Source: Clavaria fumosa | Lineage: Eukaryota; Basidiomycota; Agaricomycetes; Agaricales; Clavariaceae | NCBI GenBank assembly: GCA_951802425.1 | Contig: OX637803.1 | Coordinates: forward strand, 2,046,001-2,110,000 | Direction of reading: 5' to 3' | DNA length: 64,000 nt | Shown: piece by piece, positions 31,504-42,421 of the stretch | Layout: each line of letters opens with the position of its first letter | How positions within the stretch are numbered: the first letter of the stretch is position 1 | The notes under the pieces: generated by a model | Told to the model about the DNA's origin: nothing | Databases searched by the model: none | The model's input: the letters and a program-made list of their open reading frames with translations, nothing else | Made by a program: the position numbers and the translations under genes

Positions 31504-34032
31504 ATGGCCGACCAACTGAAAGAGTTCTCGAGAGAGGAGGTGGCAAAGGTGTTTCATTTTCTCAACGAGCTAGCCGGAGTCGCGCTGAAACGCGTCATTT
31601 ACAGCACAATAAGGAGAACGACCTGGTCAGTCCGACCGCTTTCGCTTGTTGCGTCGGCGCTCAACATTCTGCAGTGGGTCGTCATTGATGCAAAGGTGTA
31701 CAATCTCACGCGGTTCGTCAATCTCCACCCCGGTGGCAAATCCGTACTTCTAGATGCCGAGATTGGTAAGTCTCTTAGCTCCTATTCACCCCGCACTTCT
31801 CGTCTTCATTCATCATCGGTGTTCAACAGCTGGGAAAGATGCTACGGAAGCATTTTATGGCCTTCACAGACACGAAGTCCTCGAACGTTCTCAATATAAG
31901 CGTCTTCAGATCGGTACCATCATTGGGGAGAAACCCGTCCTATATGGCCATAACCCCGGCGAGATTAGTGAAGTCCCTTATGCGGAGCCCACGTGGCTGT
32001 GCAAAGCATATCACAGCCCATACTACAGTGAGGTAACTTACCAGAAATCGTGTTTGGATGAACGCCGCTAAAGCTTGGCTTCTCAGAATCACAGGGCGTT
32101 CCAGAAGGTAGCCAGGCGATTCTTCGACGAGGTCGTCTACCCCGATGCTCAGGTTCGCCTGTCGTCTTCCCCTCTGTTCTCTCTTGATGTCATGCGTCTA
32201 TCTAGGTCCGCGAAGGAGACGGGAAACGACCGTCGCAAGAAATTCTCGACAAGATGGCGTGAGTCGCTTTTGCCCATGTACCACTCTTTCTGAATATTTC
32301 ATTGCTCCACCCAGCGAGGTCAACCTTCACGCCATGCGGTTGGGACCTGGGAAACACCTCAAGGGCCTCACATTGTTCAATGGGCTCGTCAAACCAGAGG
32401 AGGTGGGTTTTCTGTCACGGTACACTGGCTTCGGTCCAGTGTCCCGTTCCTCTGATCTATCGTCTTTTCCCTTCCTGAAATCCGCTGATCCTACTCAACC
32501 AGTTCGATTACTTTCACGAGGTTAGTTGATAGAACCATACTGCAATGTTCCCAGTCACATATTAGATCGAACCCACAGTTAATTATCACCCAAGAGTTTG
32601 TCAGATGCGGCGCACGCGGATACGGCGACGGCCTCCAAGGGGGCATGGTCATCGGCCTGCCACCCGTGCTCAACTTCGGCTCGGAGGAGCTCAAAGCGAG
32701 GATCCTGCCCGACATCATGCGCGCGAAGAAGTTCATCTGTCTCGCCATTAGTGAGGCGCAGGCGGGCAGCGACGTCTTCGGGCTGCAGACCACCGCGGTT
32801 AAGACGGAGGACGGGACGCATTGGATCGTGAATGGCTCGAAGAAGTGGATCACAAATGGAACGGTGAGAGTCCTTCTGCTCCTTTCGCGGTTTCCATGAC
32901 GAGCTGACGTAATGGGTCTCTTAGTTTGCGGACTAGTGAGTGGTGTCTTGGCTATTTCTATCATTCGTCCTGACCTCTGCACCAAAGCTTCACTGTGGGA
33001 TGCAAAACACCGGTGCGGATCTGGCTCGTCCTGCGTTACATTGCTCTAGGCTGAGCGTTCCGCGTTCGATAGGATGGCTTCACAGTGATACTCATCGAAC
33101 GTGGACCTGGTGTAGAGACGAAGGCGATCAAAACTTCTTATTCTTCTACAGCAGGCACGGCGTGGATAACGTTCGACAACGTCCGTGTGCCCGTTGGAAA
33201 TACACTGGGACAGGAGGGTGGTGGTATCTTCGTTATACTCAGGTAATAATGCCCCGTAGAGAATGCTGAGAAAACTTACTTGTTCCGATGCAGTAATTTC
33301 AACCACGAGCGGTGGGTAATGTGCTCCTCGTCCGCGAGAAGCCAGCGCTTTATCACAGAGGAGTGTCTCAAGTACGGACCCATCTCTCTCACGTGCGCGC
33401 TGAGCCTTGCTCTAACCTTCTCTCAAGGTGGGCCTCGCAGCGCAAGGCGTTCGGCAAGCCGCTCACGTCCCAAGCTGTCATTCGTGCCAAGTTGGCGGGG
33501 ATGATACAGAGGACGGAGGCGGTGCAGAGCTGGCTCGAGAACATCACGTATCAGATGTGTCATATGGTGGGCTTTTTCCTTCCTCCTCCGCTCCAACGCC
33601 GCTCACAACGCACCTTGCTGGCTCGCAACAGTCGTACAAGGAACAAGCCAATCATCTTGCAGGGTACGTTTTTGGTTGCGCAACAGCCCACCAGCCCAAA
33701 TGAGTAACGCGCCGAACCCAGACAAATAGCCTTTCTCAAGAGCTACTCGACACAGTGCGCGCAAGAGACGGCGCGCGACGCCGTGCAGGTATTCGGTGGG
33801 CGCGGGATCACTACAACTGGCATGGGCCGGACGGTGGAGCATTATCACCGCACGGTTCCATTCGACGCGCTGCTCGGTGGAGGTGCGTTTTCTCGCGCGC
33901 TGCGCGCTCGATGACTGTCGAGCACGATTCCTGATTTCGTTTTTTTTTTTTCGTTCCGCAGCGGAGGACGTCTTGGCAGACCTTGGCGTGAGGCAGGCGT
34001 TGAGGGTGATGCCCAGGAACGCGAGATTGTGA
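31504..34032 (+). CDS. Cytochrome b5-acyl-CoA dehydrogenase fusion
   Basis: Seventeen exons with consistent phases encode 518 aa. Residues 1-85 form a cytochrome b5 domain with both haem histidines in context: NLHPGGKSVLL and AFYGLHRHEVL. The rest is an acyl-CoA dehydrogenase: helical N-domain (NHRAFQKVARRFFDEVV), beta domain (FICLAISEAQAGSD, HWIVNGSKKWITNGTFADYF), and C-domain (RKAFGKPLTSQAVIRAKLA, VFGGRGITTTGMG). The fusion would pass electrons from fatty acyl-CoA oxidation to or from haem, and such b5-ACAD fusions are widespread in fungi. Exons of 11, 18, 21 and 25 nt are present (32925-32935, 32503-32520, 31605-31625, 32988-33012), so automated models may be wrong. No peroxisomal SKL-type C-terminus is seen (ends PRNARL). 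Confidence 0.92.
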
Positions 34033-34292
34033 AGGAATGTGCTTATTTAAGCTGGAGCTACGACGATGTTGTTGTCAGTTGATACGTTTATTCTATAATG
34101 TAATTTGTTCAGTCATGAACAATGGCGGTGGCCGCCCCTTAACGGCTCTCCGAAGCCAGACGTCCACATGCGTCCCGTTTCGGAAGAGCGAGCCACCTAC
34201 CCCTGGGCCACCGCATTTCGGACGAGCCACCGCACCCTGGCCCCCTCATAAAAGACGCGTCGCTAGATGGGTATGGTTGACCTTTGGGCACG

Positions 34293-36618
34293 ATGTCTGA
34301 AATCCTGACGACGTTGCTGCAGTTCCCGCTTCCTCCGTCGACCATGCCTGCCCTCAGGCGTATCGACGTCAGCGTCCGCAAGACAGTGAGTCTATTCATC
34401 CTGTCGCACGATTGCCCCGCTCACGTCGCTCCCTTGCGCGACAACGCAGAGGTCCCTCATCCCCCCGAGGCGCCCCGAGATCCACTACGTCGTCCTCAAG
34501 CTGGGTACCTGGGAGGGCATCACGAAAATGACGGTCGAGGACACGTGGTGAGCCCCCGAGACGACGCGTCGTCGCCCCTCCCTCCCCCCAAAAAACAAAC
34601 ACTCACCTCAATATCCCTGTTTTCTCGCGCAGGACCGACCGCATCACAGTACCATTGCCACGCACCTCCAAGCGGCTGTTCCTTGATGCGTTGTGCTTCG
34701 CACAGCGTGTCAGCCAGAACAGCGGCCGCGTGCATTCAAGGCGTTTGATCGCCCACAAGTTCATAGAGATCAGGACAATCATGGGACGGGAGGGTACGTT
34801 CTCGATACCCACCGCAGCCCATGCCTTGCAACTGACCGGTCTCTGTTTCTAGTCGCAATCGAGCTCAATGGCCGACGGTCAGGGGAGATCGTGTTTGGCG
34901 GAAGAGCCACCCTCGCTGCTGCCGATGGCGACAGCATGCGCGCAAGCGTCGAGGACGACATCGACGAGATTTCATCAATGTTGGAAGGAGCCACCGAAAC
35001 AATCTATGCTCTCCCACCGTCACCTCGACCCCACGAAGCCATTTCACGCACGAACGAGCGCCCCATGACGGACATACCATCACATCGTGCCGGCAAGCAG
35101 ACACTGGGGTCCCCACCGTCCTCGCTGGAGTGGAAAACGAAACATGCCGCCATGCAGGACATTCTCCAGACTCGAAGAGAGCGACAAATACAGGCGCAGC
35201 GCTTGTGGCTAGACGCGTTGGAGAAGAACATGAGGAAGAGGTTCCAACGGCCTGCGGAGCAGCCCTCGCGACCCCCACCACCCCCGCCAGTGCCTCCAAT
35301 CCCATTACAATACCAGGCTGAGGGTGTCACTACACATGTTGCCCACAAAGGCAAAAGAATCGAACTTCGTAATCGCCTCCTCGCATCCAACGAGCAACAG
35401 GAGCAAGGACGGAGTATCGAAGCAATGCCATCGATGGGCAGCAAGCGCAACAACACCCAAGTGGACTGGATTGGTCGCAACCGAGAGGTACTGAAGCAAC
35501 TGCTGAGGCGGAGAAAGACAATCAGAGACCATTCTGTGCCACCAATCCCGCCAACTCCATCGCCACCACAACCGCAACACGATAACAGTGCAAGCCTGGG
35601 CCCGGATACGCCGAAGCCATGGAGGACGCCCAAGCTGGCCTCACTGGACTGGCGCGCAGTTGCATCAAGCCTAACGCTCAAGGCGCCAGATGACGCGTAT
35701 CGCCGGCGTCACGCACAGGAGTACTGGGCTCGGGAGGTCGCTGATGCGAGACGTATGTTGAAAGCAAGCAATCGGCGGCAGGAGCGAACACAGCGTCATT
35801 CTCGTTATCTTTACCTTCGCCACCGCAGCCATGGCCATCCAGACGCTCTCCAGGATACCAAGGACGACTTGCGCACAGCATCGCAGCGCAAGCCGTTCCT
35901 GTCGTTCTTCAAGGGCCACTCTCCCCGAGGCAGCAACACCAACAGCGACAGCAACATTTTGCCGTCGACAGCGTCGTCATCAGAGTCGGCAGCGGCCGCG
36001 GCTATGGCATGGCCGCTCTGGCACAACGGGAGACTTGAGCACCAACCGAACAAGACCGAGCCAGCAGCGCAGGTGCACGAGCGGCGCAACGGCATCAGAA
36101 GAACCCTTACCTGGACAGGCATGGGTAGGGTCGAGGGAAGCACGTGGCTGACGCGCCCCGTCGTCACCCCAACGAAGCCTGAGCATAGCGGGGCTGGCGG
36201 TGATACCAGAGCAGGGACGACGGCATCAGACAGGCCGAGAAAGCTGAAGAAAACAAATTCCCATCACGGCGGTGGTTTACTGGCGCGAAGCGGATCGGAC
36301 ACCAGGCGCGCACCCACAACTTTGGTAGGCAGAACACGGGCAGATGTGAGCAGTAGGCGCAAGGGAAAAGAAAAAGAAAAGGAAAAGAGCATCACAAACA
36401 GCCTGGGTCGATATGGGCACGGATCACGCATCTCGAGGACGACCTCGTCGGGTCGGGCTCTGCCGTCGCCACCGCCGCCACCACCGCCACCGTTGTCACC
36501 GCTGCCCCCGCTGCCTCCGCTGCCCCCTCTGCACTCGACGCAAATGTGGCCCTTCAATAAGCCCCAGCCGCGCGATGTCCGGTGGAAGCCCCGCAACACC
36601 AGATCTGTATCGATGTAG
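34293..36618 (+). CDS. Hypothetical 705-aa basic, largely disordered protein
   Basis: Four exons (34293-34385, 34450-34547, 34633-34793, 34853-36618) join in phase. The first 115 or so residues look folded and conserved in character (PEIHYVVLKLGTWEGITKM, TSKRLFLDALCFAQRV, LIAHKFIEIRTIMG). The remainder is basic and low complexity, with runs of Arg/Lys, segments such as RERQIQAQRLWLDALEKNM that may form a coiled coil, proline clusters and a C-terminal PPPPPPPPPL. I do not recognise a family. The proline-rich tail suggests SH3 or profilin-type partners; that is inference only. It follows the b5-ACAD gene by 260 bp on the same strand. Confidence 0.75.
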
Positions 36619-37269
36619 AAAAAGGCAAGCGGGGTCATCTCTTGTGAAACGATTCGAATAAAGATCAGACAGCCACACTCACTTCATTTTTTTCCTTTCT
36701 TTTCCTTTCGTTCCGTTTCTTTCCTGTTTTCGAATTGTATGAAAAATGCGGAGCCATTGTCTTGTGACAAAAACTCGATATTCTTCTCTCCTCGTCTTTC
36801 GACTTCTTCTTTTGGCAATTATTGTGAAATGTTGGGCCCACCTTAGCAGATCCGTTGATCGGAAAGGCAGAGCAGGTTGCAGACATCTCTCTGTAGTGTA
36901 GATGATATTCGACTGTCAAGTGTAGATCATAGCGATGACAAGTGTCTGAGGATGACGTTCGTTTAATGTAAGAAAAACCATACAGTACGCCAAACGAGCT
37001 CACATCATTTCAGACTGAGGTGATTGAAGCCCACTGCTCCAGGACGGAACAGACGGAAACCTGAGATCGATGATGCGATAAAGAGAAGATTTATACAGAG
37101 TGGTCTAACCAAAGTCGACAAGCAAGACTGAGTACCTCAGAGGTGCCATCAAGCCATCGCTAGGATTTTGAGCGAGAGGAGCGGCTTATGAGTGGGGGCA
37201 AGAGGTGTTGACTTTCCGCCAACTGGAGCACGTCACCGTCACGTCACAGTCACCAAACGAAGCAAGTCA
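36619..37269. other. Intergenic
   Basis: 3' flank with an A/T- and pyrimidine-rich stretch at 36680-36810. No gene recognised. Confidence 0.4.
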
Positions 37270-38940
37270 CTGTAATTTGCATGAACAGTGCACATGAGGT
37301 CCTGTGGACCTACACCACCTGCTTGACATGGACCAGATCAGCATGAATTCTTGCTACCCTTCAACAAGGGGCAGCATCATTTCTGATCATGTTCATCACT
37401 ATACTTTGCACTAGCACACATGGTAAGAGTTTCAGTACTGGCTTGATGCTGAGCAGTGCAACAAGGGAATTCAATTTGTCTGGAAGAACAAATGCATGGC
37501 TGACCCTGGTGTGAACAACATGAGTTTGTGTGTTCTCAGCAGGGAGGAGGCTCAGCAAATGCCTATGCTGCCAAGCACCCAGATTGGAAGTACAATATTC
37601 CTTCAAAGAGGACCAGGTCCTGCAGGAATGTAGTTTTCTCACAGGGAAATCTACCAGCATCAGCCCTGGTGCCACACCCCACTGCTTCTTCTGTGCAGGC
37701 ATCTCCACCTCTGTCTCCTCTGCAGAGTCCAATTCCAGGCTTGCAGCCTGTTTCTCTGCCCTCTTCTCAGCCTTCTTCCCCTTCCCATGGCAACATTCAT
37801 AGTTCCTATGTATCACCATCCTGTATTGGATGTTTAAACTTGCACTCACCTGCACACACACACCTTTTCCTTCCTGTGTGCCACTCTCCTGCCATCCATG
37901 CTTTCCCTCTTTAGTATTAAATACATTGTACCCTTCACCCAAAAAGCCCCCACTCCTTCATTTCCTACTTGCTACCACTTCACATGACCATACATATATA
38001 TTAGGTGTTACCATGACTGACCCTCCCATCAACTTGCATTGTTTGGGAGGTATGAACACTCTTTTTCACAGTACCAACCTCATACAAATGCCCACCCATA
38101 GTCTGAATATTTATTGGGTACTACAATTTAATACATTGACTTGCATTGTTTGGGAGTCTGAATATTTATCACTATGCTCCACTCCTCAGGAGAACTACAT
38201 TACATATTTCATGTGTGTTCATAGTTGCCCTATGCCCTACCCTAGTAGCATACAAACCCCCCACATATCTCCATGCTCCTCAGTTTGAATATTAATGTTA
38301 TCCTGGTCCTTGACACCTGGTCTGTGCATCCTTGACTTCATCCTCACTATCCTCAACAGTCCTGATGAGTTCCACACTGGGACTATGCTGGGATGGTGTG
38401 GAGGTAACCAGACCAAGGGTGCAAATCATCCCCAGATGATGACTATGATTTCAGCCATCACCCACTTGGTGGTGGTGATAATGGGGTGACAAGGTACAGC
38501 TTTGTGGGGAATGCTCTTCTCTCTTGATGGTGACAATGTGCTGGCAGTGTGCAGCTCTGGTGATGTAAACTCCAGCACTAGGCTGACAATTTACGGTAGG
38601 TGCACCTCATGTGATTGAGGTACACTCTGCATGGCTCAGCTGTCTCACCTCAGGCCACCCATTATACACATCAAGATTAAATGACCCATGGTATTTATCT
38701 CATGAAAGAATCCTATTTTCTGGACTGCAAAATAATTTATGCACGCCCAATTTTCTCTCCATGTTTTGTAACCCACACAGTTATGTGGTTAAGCTCTAGG
38801 TTGCAGGGGATAATGGTTGGGGGGCTTCAGTTTGTGTTGGTTGTGACCCAAAGTCTGAGCATGCTCAAAGGAAACAGTCAGACTGCTTGTAGGTCCTGAC
38901 ACCAAGGTTCAGACAGGTGTGGTAATAGATGATGCATTCC
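37270..38940. other. CpG-depleted block, probable transposon relic
   Basis: Base usage changes sharply: by reading, CpG almost vanishes from about 37270 to 38940 while flanks are CpG-rich. Two partial direct copies of ACTTGCATTGTTTGGGAG occur near 38033 and 38140. No domain could be recognised. The composition matches the decayed elements in the left third of the window. Confidence 0.5.
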
Positions 38941-39643
38941 ATGCGCGGTCTGCATATGTGGGAAAGATAACTTAGATTTAGAACATTCTTCGCTGCTGAT
39001 TCGTCGACGCTATGCGCGCCGCAGCAGAAATGATGGAGGAAGCCTAGGTTGGCAGTGCTGGACTGGCGCGCGCTCATGTGCCACTTGACCCAGACGCAGT
39101 ATATCATATCAGTTTCGTAATTAAGAGCGAGATCGGTGATGCAAGACGTCTATCGAAGAGCGCAAGCAAGGCCCTAGCGAGAGTCAACACAGCACTCTCC
39201 GGCGCCACCGGCGCCGCGGCGTATAAAAACAGGGGAAAGAAGCTGGCCCAGGCCTCGGCCCAGCAACACAAGGCCACCGCCACATTCACTTAATCATTAT
39301 GATGGCACAGATGGCACGCACAAGGTTAGGCACAAGCATTCTTCTGCTTGCTCAACGACCGCCGCCCACTGAGACAGGGCCAGAGCCATGTGCCATGTAC
39401 CATTGACAAGAATAACAACGGTAGTGAAGACGCTATTGTTGTGGTCCAACGGGCGGCGCAAGGGCCAGTAGAGACATGGTATGGGGGGCGCCGCGTGCAG
39501 CACGACGGCATCAGGAAGCCCATCCCCGGATTTGCATAGACAGGGCCGAGGGACACACACTGTGGATTACTGCTGCCGGTAGAAGACTAAGTACAGCTAG
39601 AAACAGGCAGATGCACCCCAGAAATTGCTGAAGGAACCGGACA
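38941..39643. other. Unassigned, GC-rich
   Basis: A short open frame at about 39078-39293 encodes a basic Ala/Lys-rich sequence ending in KATATFT, but it lacks a clear start, splice context or relatives visible here. Confidence 0.35.
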
Positions 39644-40176
39644 CGCTTTCGCGGCAGCACTGGTGCTTCACTGGCCGGACACAGGTTGCAGCAGCGCTCT
39701 GGACAGAAGAAAGCGCTCGGAGAGGAAGGGCAAAGCAGACAAAACACAGCTGATATGGGTACCGCGTGTACTCGCGAGAGGACGCCCATGTAGATTCGAG
39801 TGTTTTGGTACCAGATACGCTTTCGCGGCAGCGCTGGTGCCTCACCGGCCGGACACGGGCTGCAGTCCTGGCGCTGGGGATAAAGATAAGCGCTCGCAAG
39901 GGTAGGGTAACGGCAAAGCAGACAAAACACAGCTGATATGAGTACCGTCCGTACTCGCGATAGGACGCCCATGCCGATTCGAGCGCTTTAGTACTGGATA
40001 CGCTTTCGCGGCAGCGCTGCTGCTTCGCCGGCTGGACACGGGCTGCAGCCCTAGCACTAGGGACAGAGGAAAGCGCTCGCAGGGGAAGGGCAGGGTAACT
40101 GCAAAGCAGACAATACAAAGCTGATATGGGTATGGTACGTACTCGAGGACACCCATGCCGATTCGAGCGCTTTAGT
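39644..40176. repeat. Tandem repeat, about three units of 174-183 bp
   Basis: Units begin at the motif CGCTTTCGCGGCAGC at 39644, 39818 and 40001. Each continues with CCGGACACGGG-like sequence, AAAGCGCTCG, AAAGCAGACAA and GAGCGCTTTAG-type segments. The third unit ends near 40176. Reading frames stay open across units on the minus strand, but I find no start or domain, so I call it a minisatellite. Confidence 0.85.
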
Positions 40177-40417
40177 TGCCGCTACCGCCACCGCCACCAC
40201 ACCCCATTGCTCCCAACAGCCAAAGCGGCGCTTGAATGGCCAGTCGCGTGACGTCTAATAAAATGCCACATGTACATAACGCTGCCAAGACGGCATCGGT
40301 GTAGATCAGAGTTAGTCCGCTGCGCAAAGATTAAATCGCAAATTAAATGGTCATAAGACCGTGCCGCGCGCTTGCTGTGCGCTTGCTGTGTGTGGCAAAA
40401 CGCTCGTGGCCCTGAGT

Positions 40418-40735
40418 GCACATTGCTGGGAAGACAAATTTCTAAGAATGACTGACGTTCAGGTCTAGACTTTATGAGAAAGCCATTCGCCGAAAGAATT
40501 ACAGCATTACGGACTGAGTGGTACGTGCTATCAACGCAAGGGTGACGCCGATCAGAAAGCAGTATTGGGCGTCGATCCCTCCCATCGGAGTAGCAGACGT
40601 ACGACTCGGGGTGCACATTGCTGCGATGACGCGTTTCTAAGAATGACAGACGTTCAGGTACAGTCTTTATAGAGCCGAAGGACTTACAGCATTACGGAGT
40701 AAGTGGTACGTGCTGTCGAAGGGTGACGCCGATTT
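40418..40735. repeat. Local direct duplication, about 130 bp twice
   Basis: 40420-40555 and 40609-40735 share GTGCACATTGCTG, TTTCTAAGAATGAC, GACGTTCAGGT, TTACAGCATTACGGA and GTGGTACGTGCT in the same order. The offset is about 190 bp. Confidence 0.75.
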
Positions 40736-42421
40736 CAATTGCGCGACGATGATTCGACGATCAACGTGTCCCGGCAGTGAGGCAGAGTGTTTCGCCGTGT
40801 CCGCACTGCCCGCGGTGGAGGGGGTTGCAGCACCGAAGGCAGGGTGTGTCTACGCCAAGGGAGACGGATGCAGACGCGTCGAGCAGCGACAGGAGCTCAG
40901 AAAGCACTAGTAAACCGGAAGATAGACGCAAGCCTACATATGATCAAGGCACGGGTTTGGAGGCGATGACGGACGATGATACAAGGGGCAAGGGTATAAA
41001 TTGCTTAATTAGGGTGCTGCGGCTCATCGCGCCGTAGAGGCGCGTATTATGATGGTGATTGGCGACCAAGGCTCGATAGGATACGACTCAGAAGCACTTT
41101 AGCGCCGAGCAGTTCGCTGCCGCGTAGACAGATAAGTCCCACCGCACCCAGAGGCAGGTATATACAGCTGGGGAGAGACGTCGGATGGAGACCGGTGACC
41201 AAGACGAGACGACACAATTTTCGCGATCTCCATAGGGCAGGCGGATCATCTCAACAGCGCAAAGTTGGGCAGTCGGGAGTCGGCGCGATCTGAGAATCTT
41301 GGAATCAAAATTGTGGTGCGAAAGAGCCAATGTAGCGGGGCGGGCGTTTATTAGTTCTCAGGCTTCAGGTATTGTGGCCTGGCGCTCAATGTATGGACAG
41401 GATGATGTCCCTTTGGCGTGATTGACGCGAGAATTGCCACGTGGAAGCAACCCAAATTTGTATACGGAAAATTGTCGGCGGCTCAGCCGCAATATGTCGC
41501 GATCGTGGCTCAAACAAAAATTCCAGAGTCTGGTCCTTGTTTTTCTCTGACATCCGGTGTAAACAGCAAACCGTGATGACAAAAGTGTCGGCCGGTGAGA
41601 GAGTTGGGGCCAGGCCTTTTCAGGAACCGCCGGGTTTCAAGGCCATGCGATAAGGATTCCTATTAGGAAGGCAGCATGACGGAGGCCCGTCCGATAAAGA
41701 GAAGCTAGGAAGGCTGCAGAGTTCTATGCTCTAGAACTGGGTATTCGAGAACGTTTGAGTCGTCGTTTAACGGGAAGAGAAGACTACGGTACTCATCAGC
41801 CTGATGAGCTCAGACGATGCCGTCTGCAGCCGATGATAAGAGTTGGATTCATGGATTCATCCTTTTTTTCTTCTAGTATCGGCAGTATAGCCCTGCAACA
41901 GCCACCGGGAGAGAATTGCTGTCAATCGGCAGAACGACCGGAATCACGATGTGGGGTTTTGCCACCAGTCGGCACCATACGGTCTAGAAATTTTTACTGG
42001 CAGGCACAGCAGCACGTGTACATTCTTCAGCCACTGTGGCTGTGAAAAATGGCTGATATCACAAAAAAGGTAATTAACTTTCCCACGACGGTTAGTAAAA
42101 GCGCCCGTCCAAACAGTAAAAGGGTTCTTGCTTATAAGTTTAGTCACCGTCAGGCTGTAATTCAATCCCCCCACCACACATAATCAAATCCCCCTGTTCC
42201 AGCCCTCCCTCGCCTCGTCCGTTCTATTACCACCACCATCTTCTCATCGCTCCGCGTCCTGTTCTTGCATCGGGAGCTCATCGTCACCCACAAATCACGT
42301 TGGACCTCTGAACCGTTTATCGCTTGCTATTCCTTTGACCTCGTAACATAATTTCACATTTAACGCGCTGACTGTATGCACCATCATTCATCCGTCTGTC
42401 CATCGTTGCACTCACTTAAAT
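40736..42421. other. Intergenic with upstream region of the zinc-cluster gene
   Basis: No gene supported between 40736 and 42150. From 42180 to 42421 the + strand is pyrimidine-rich (CCAGCCCTCCCTCGCCTCG and similar), typical of promoters and leaders of highly regulated fungal genes. Confidence 0.45.

Noticed and set aside
39078..39293. Small basic Ala/Lys-rich protein gene
   Set aside because: No convincing start, upstream exon or relative. Composition alone is not enough.
39511..40156. Repeat protein encoded on the minus strand of the tandem repeat
   Set aside because: Several frames are open at once because of the repeat and GC content, and no start or domain supports one of them.
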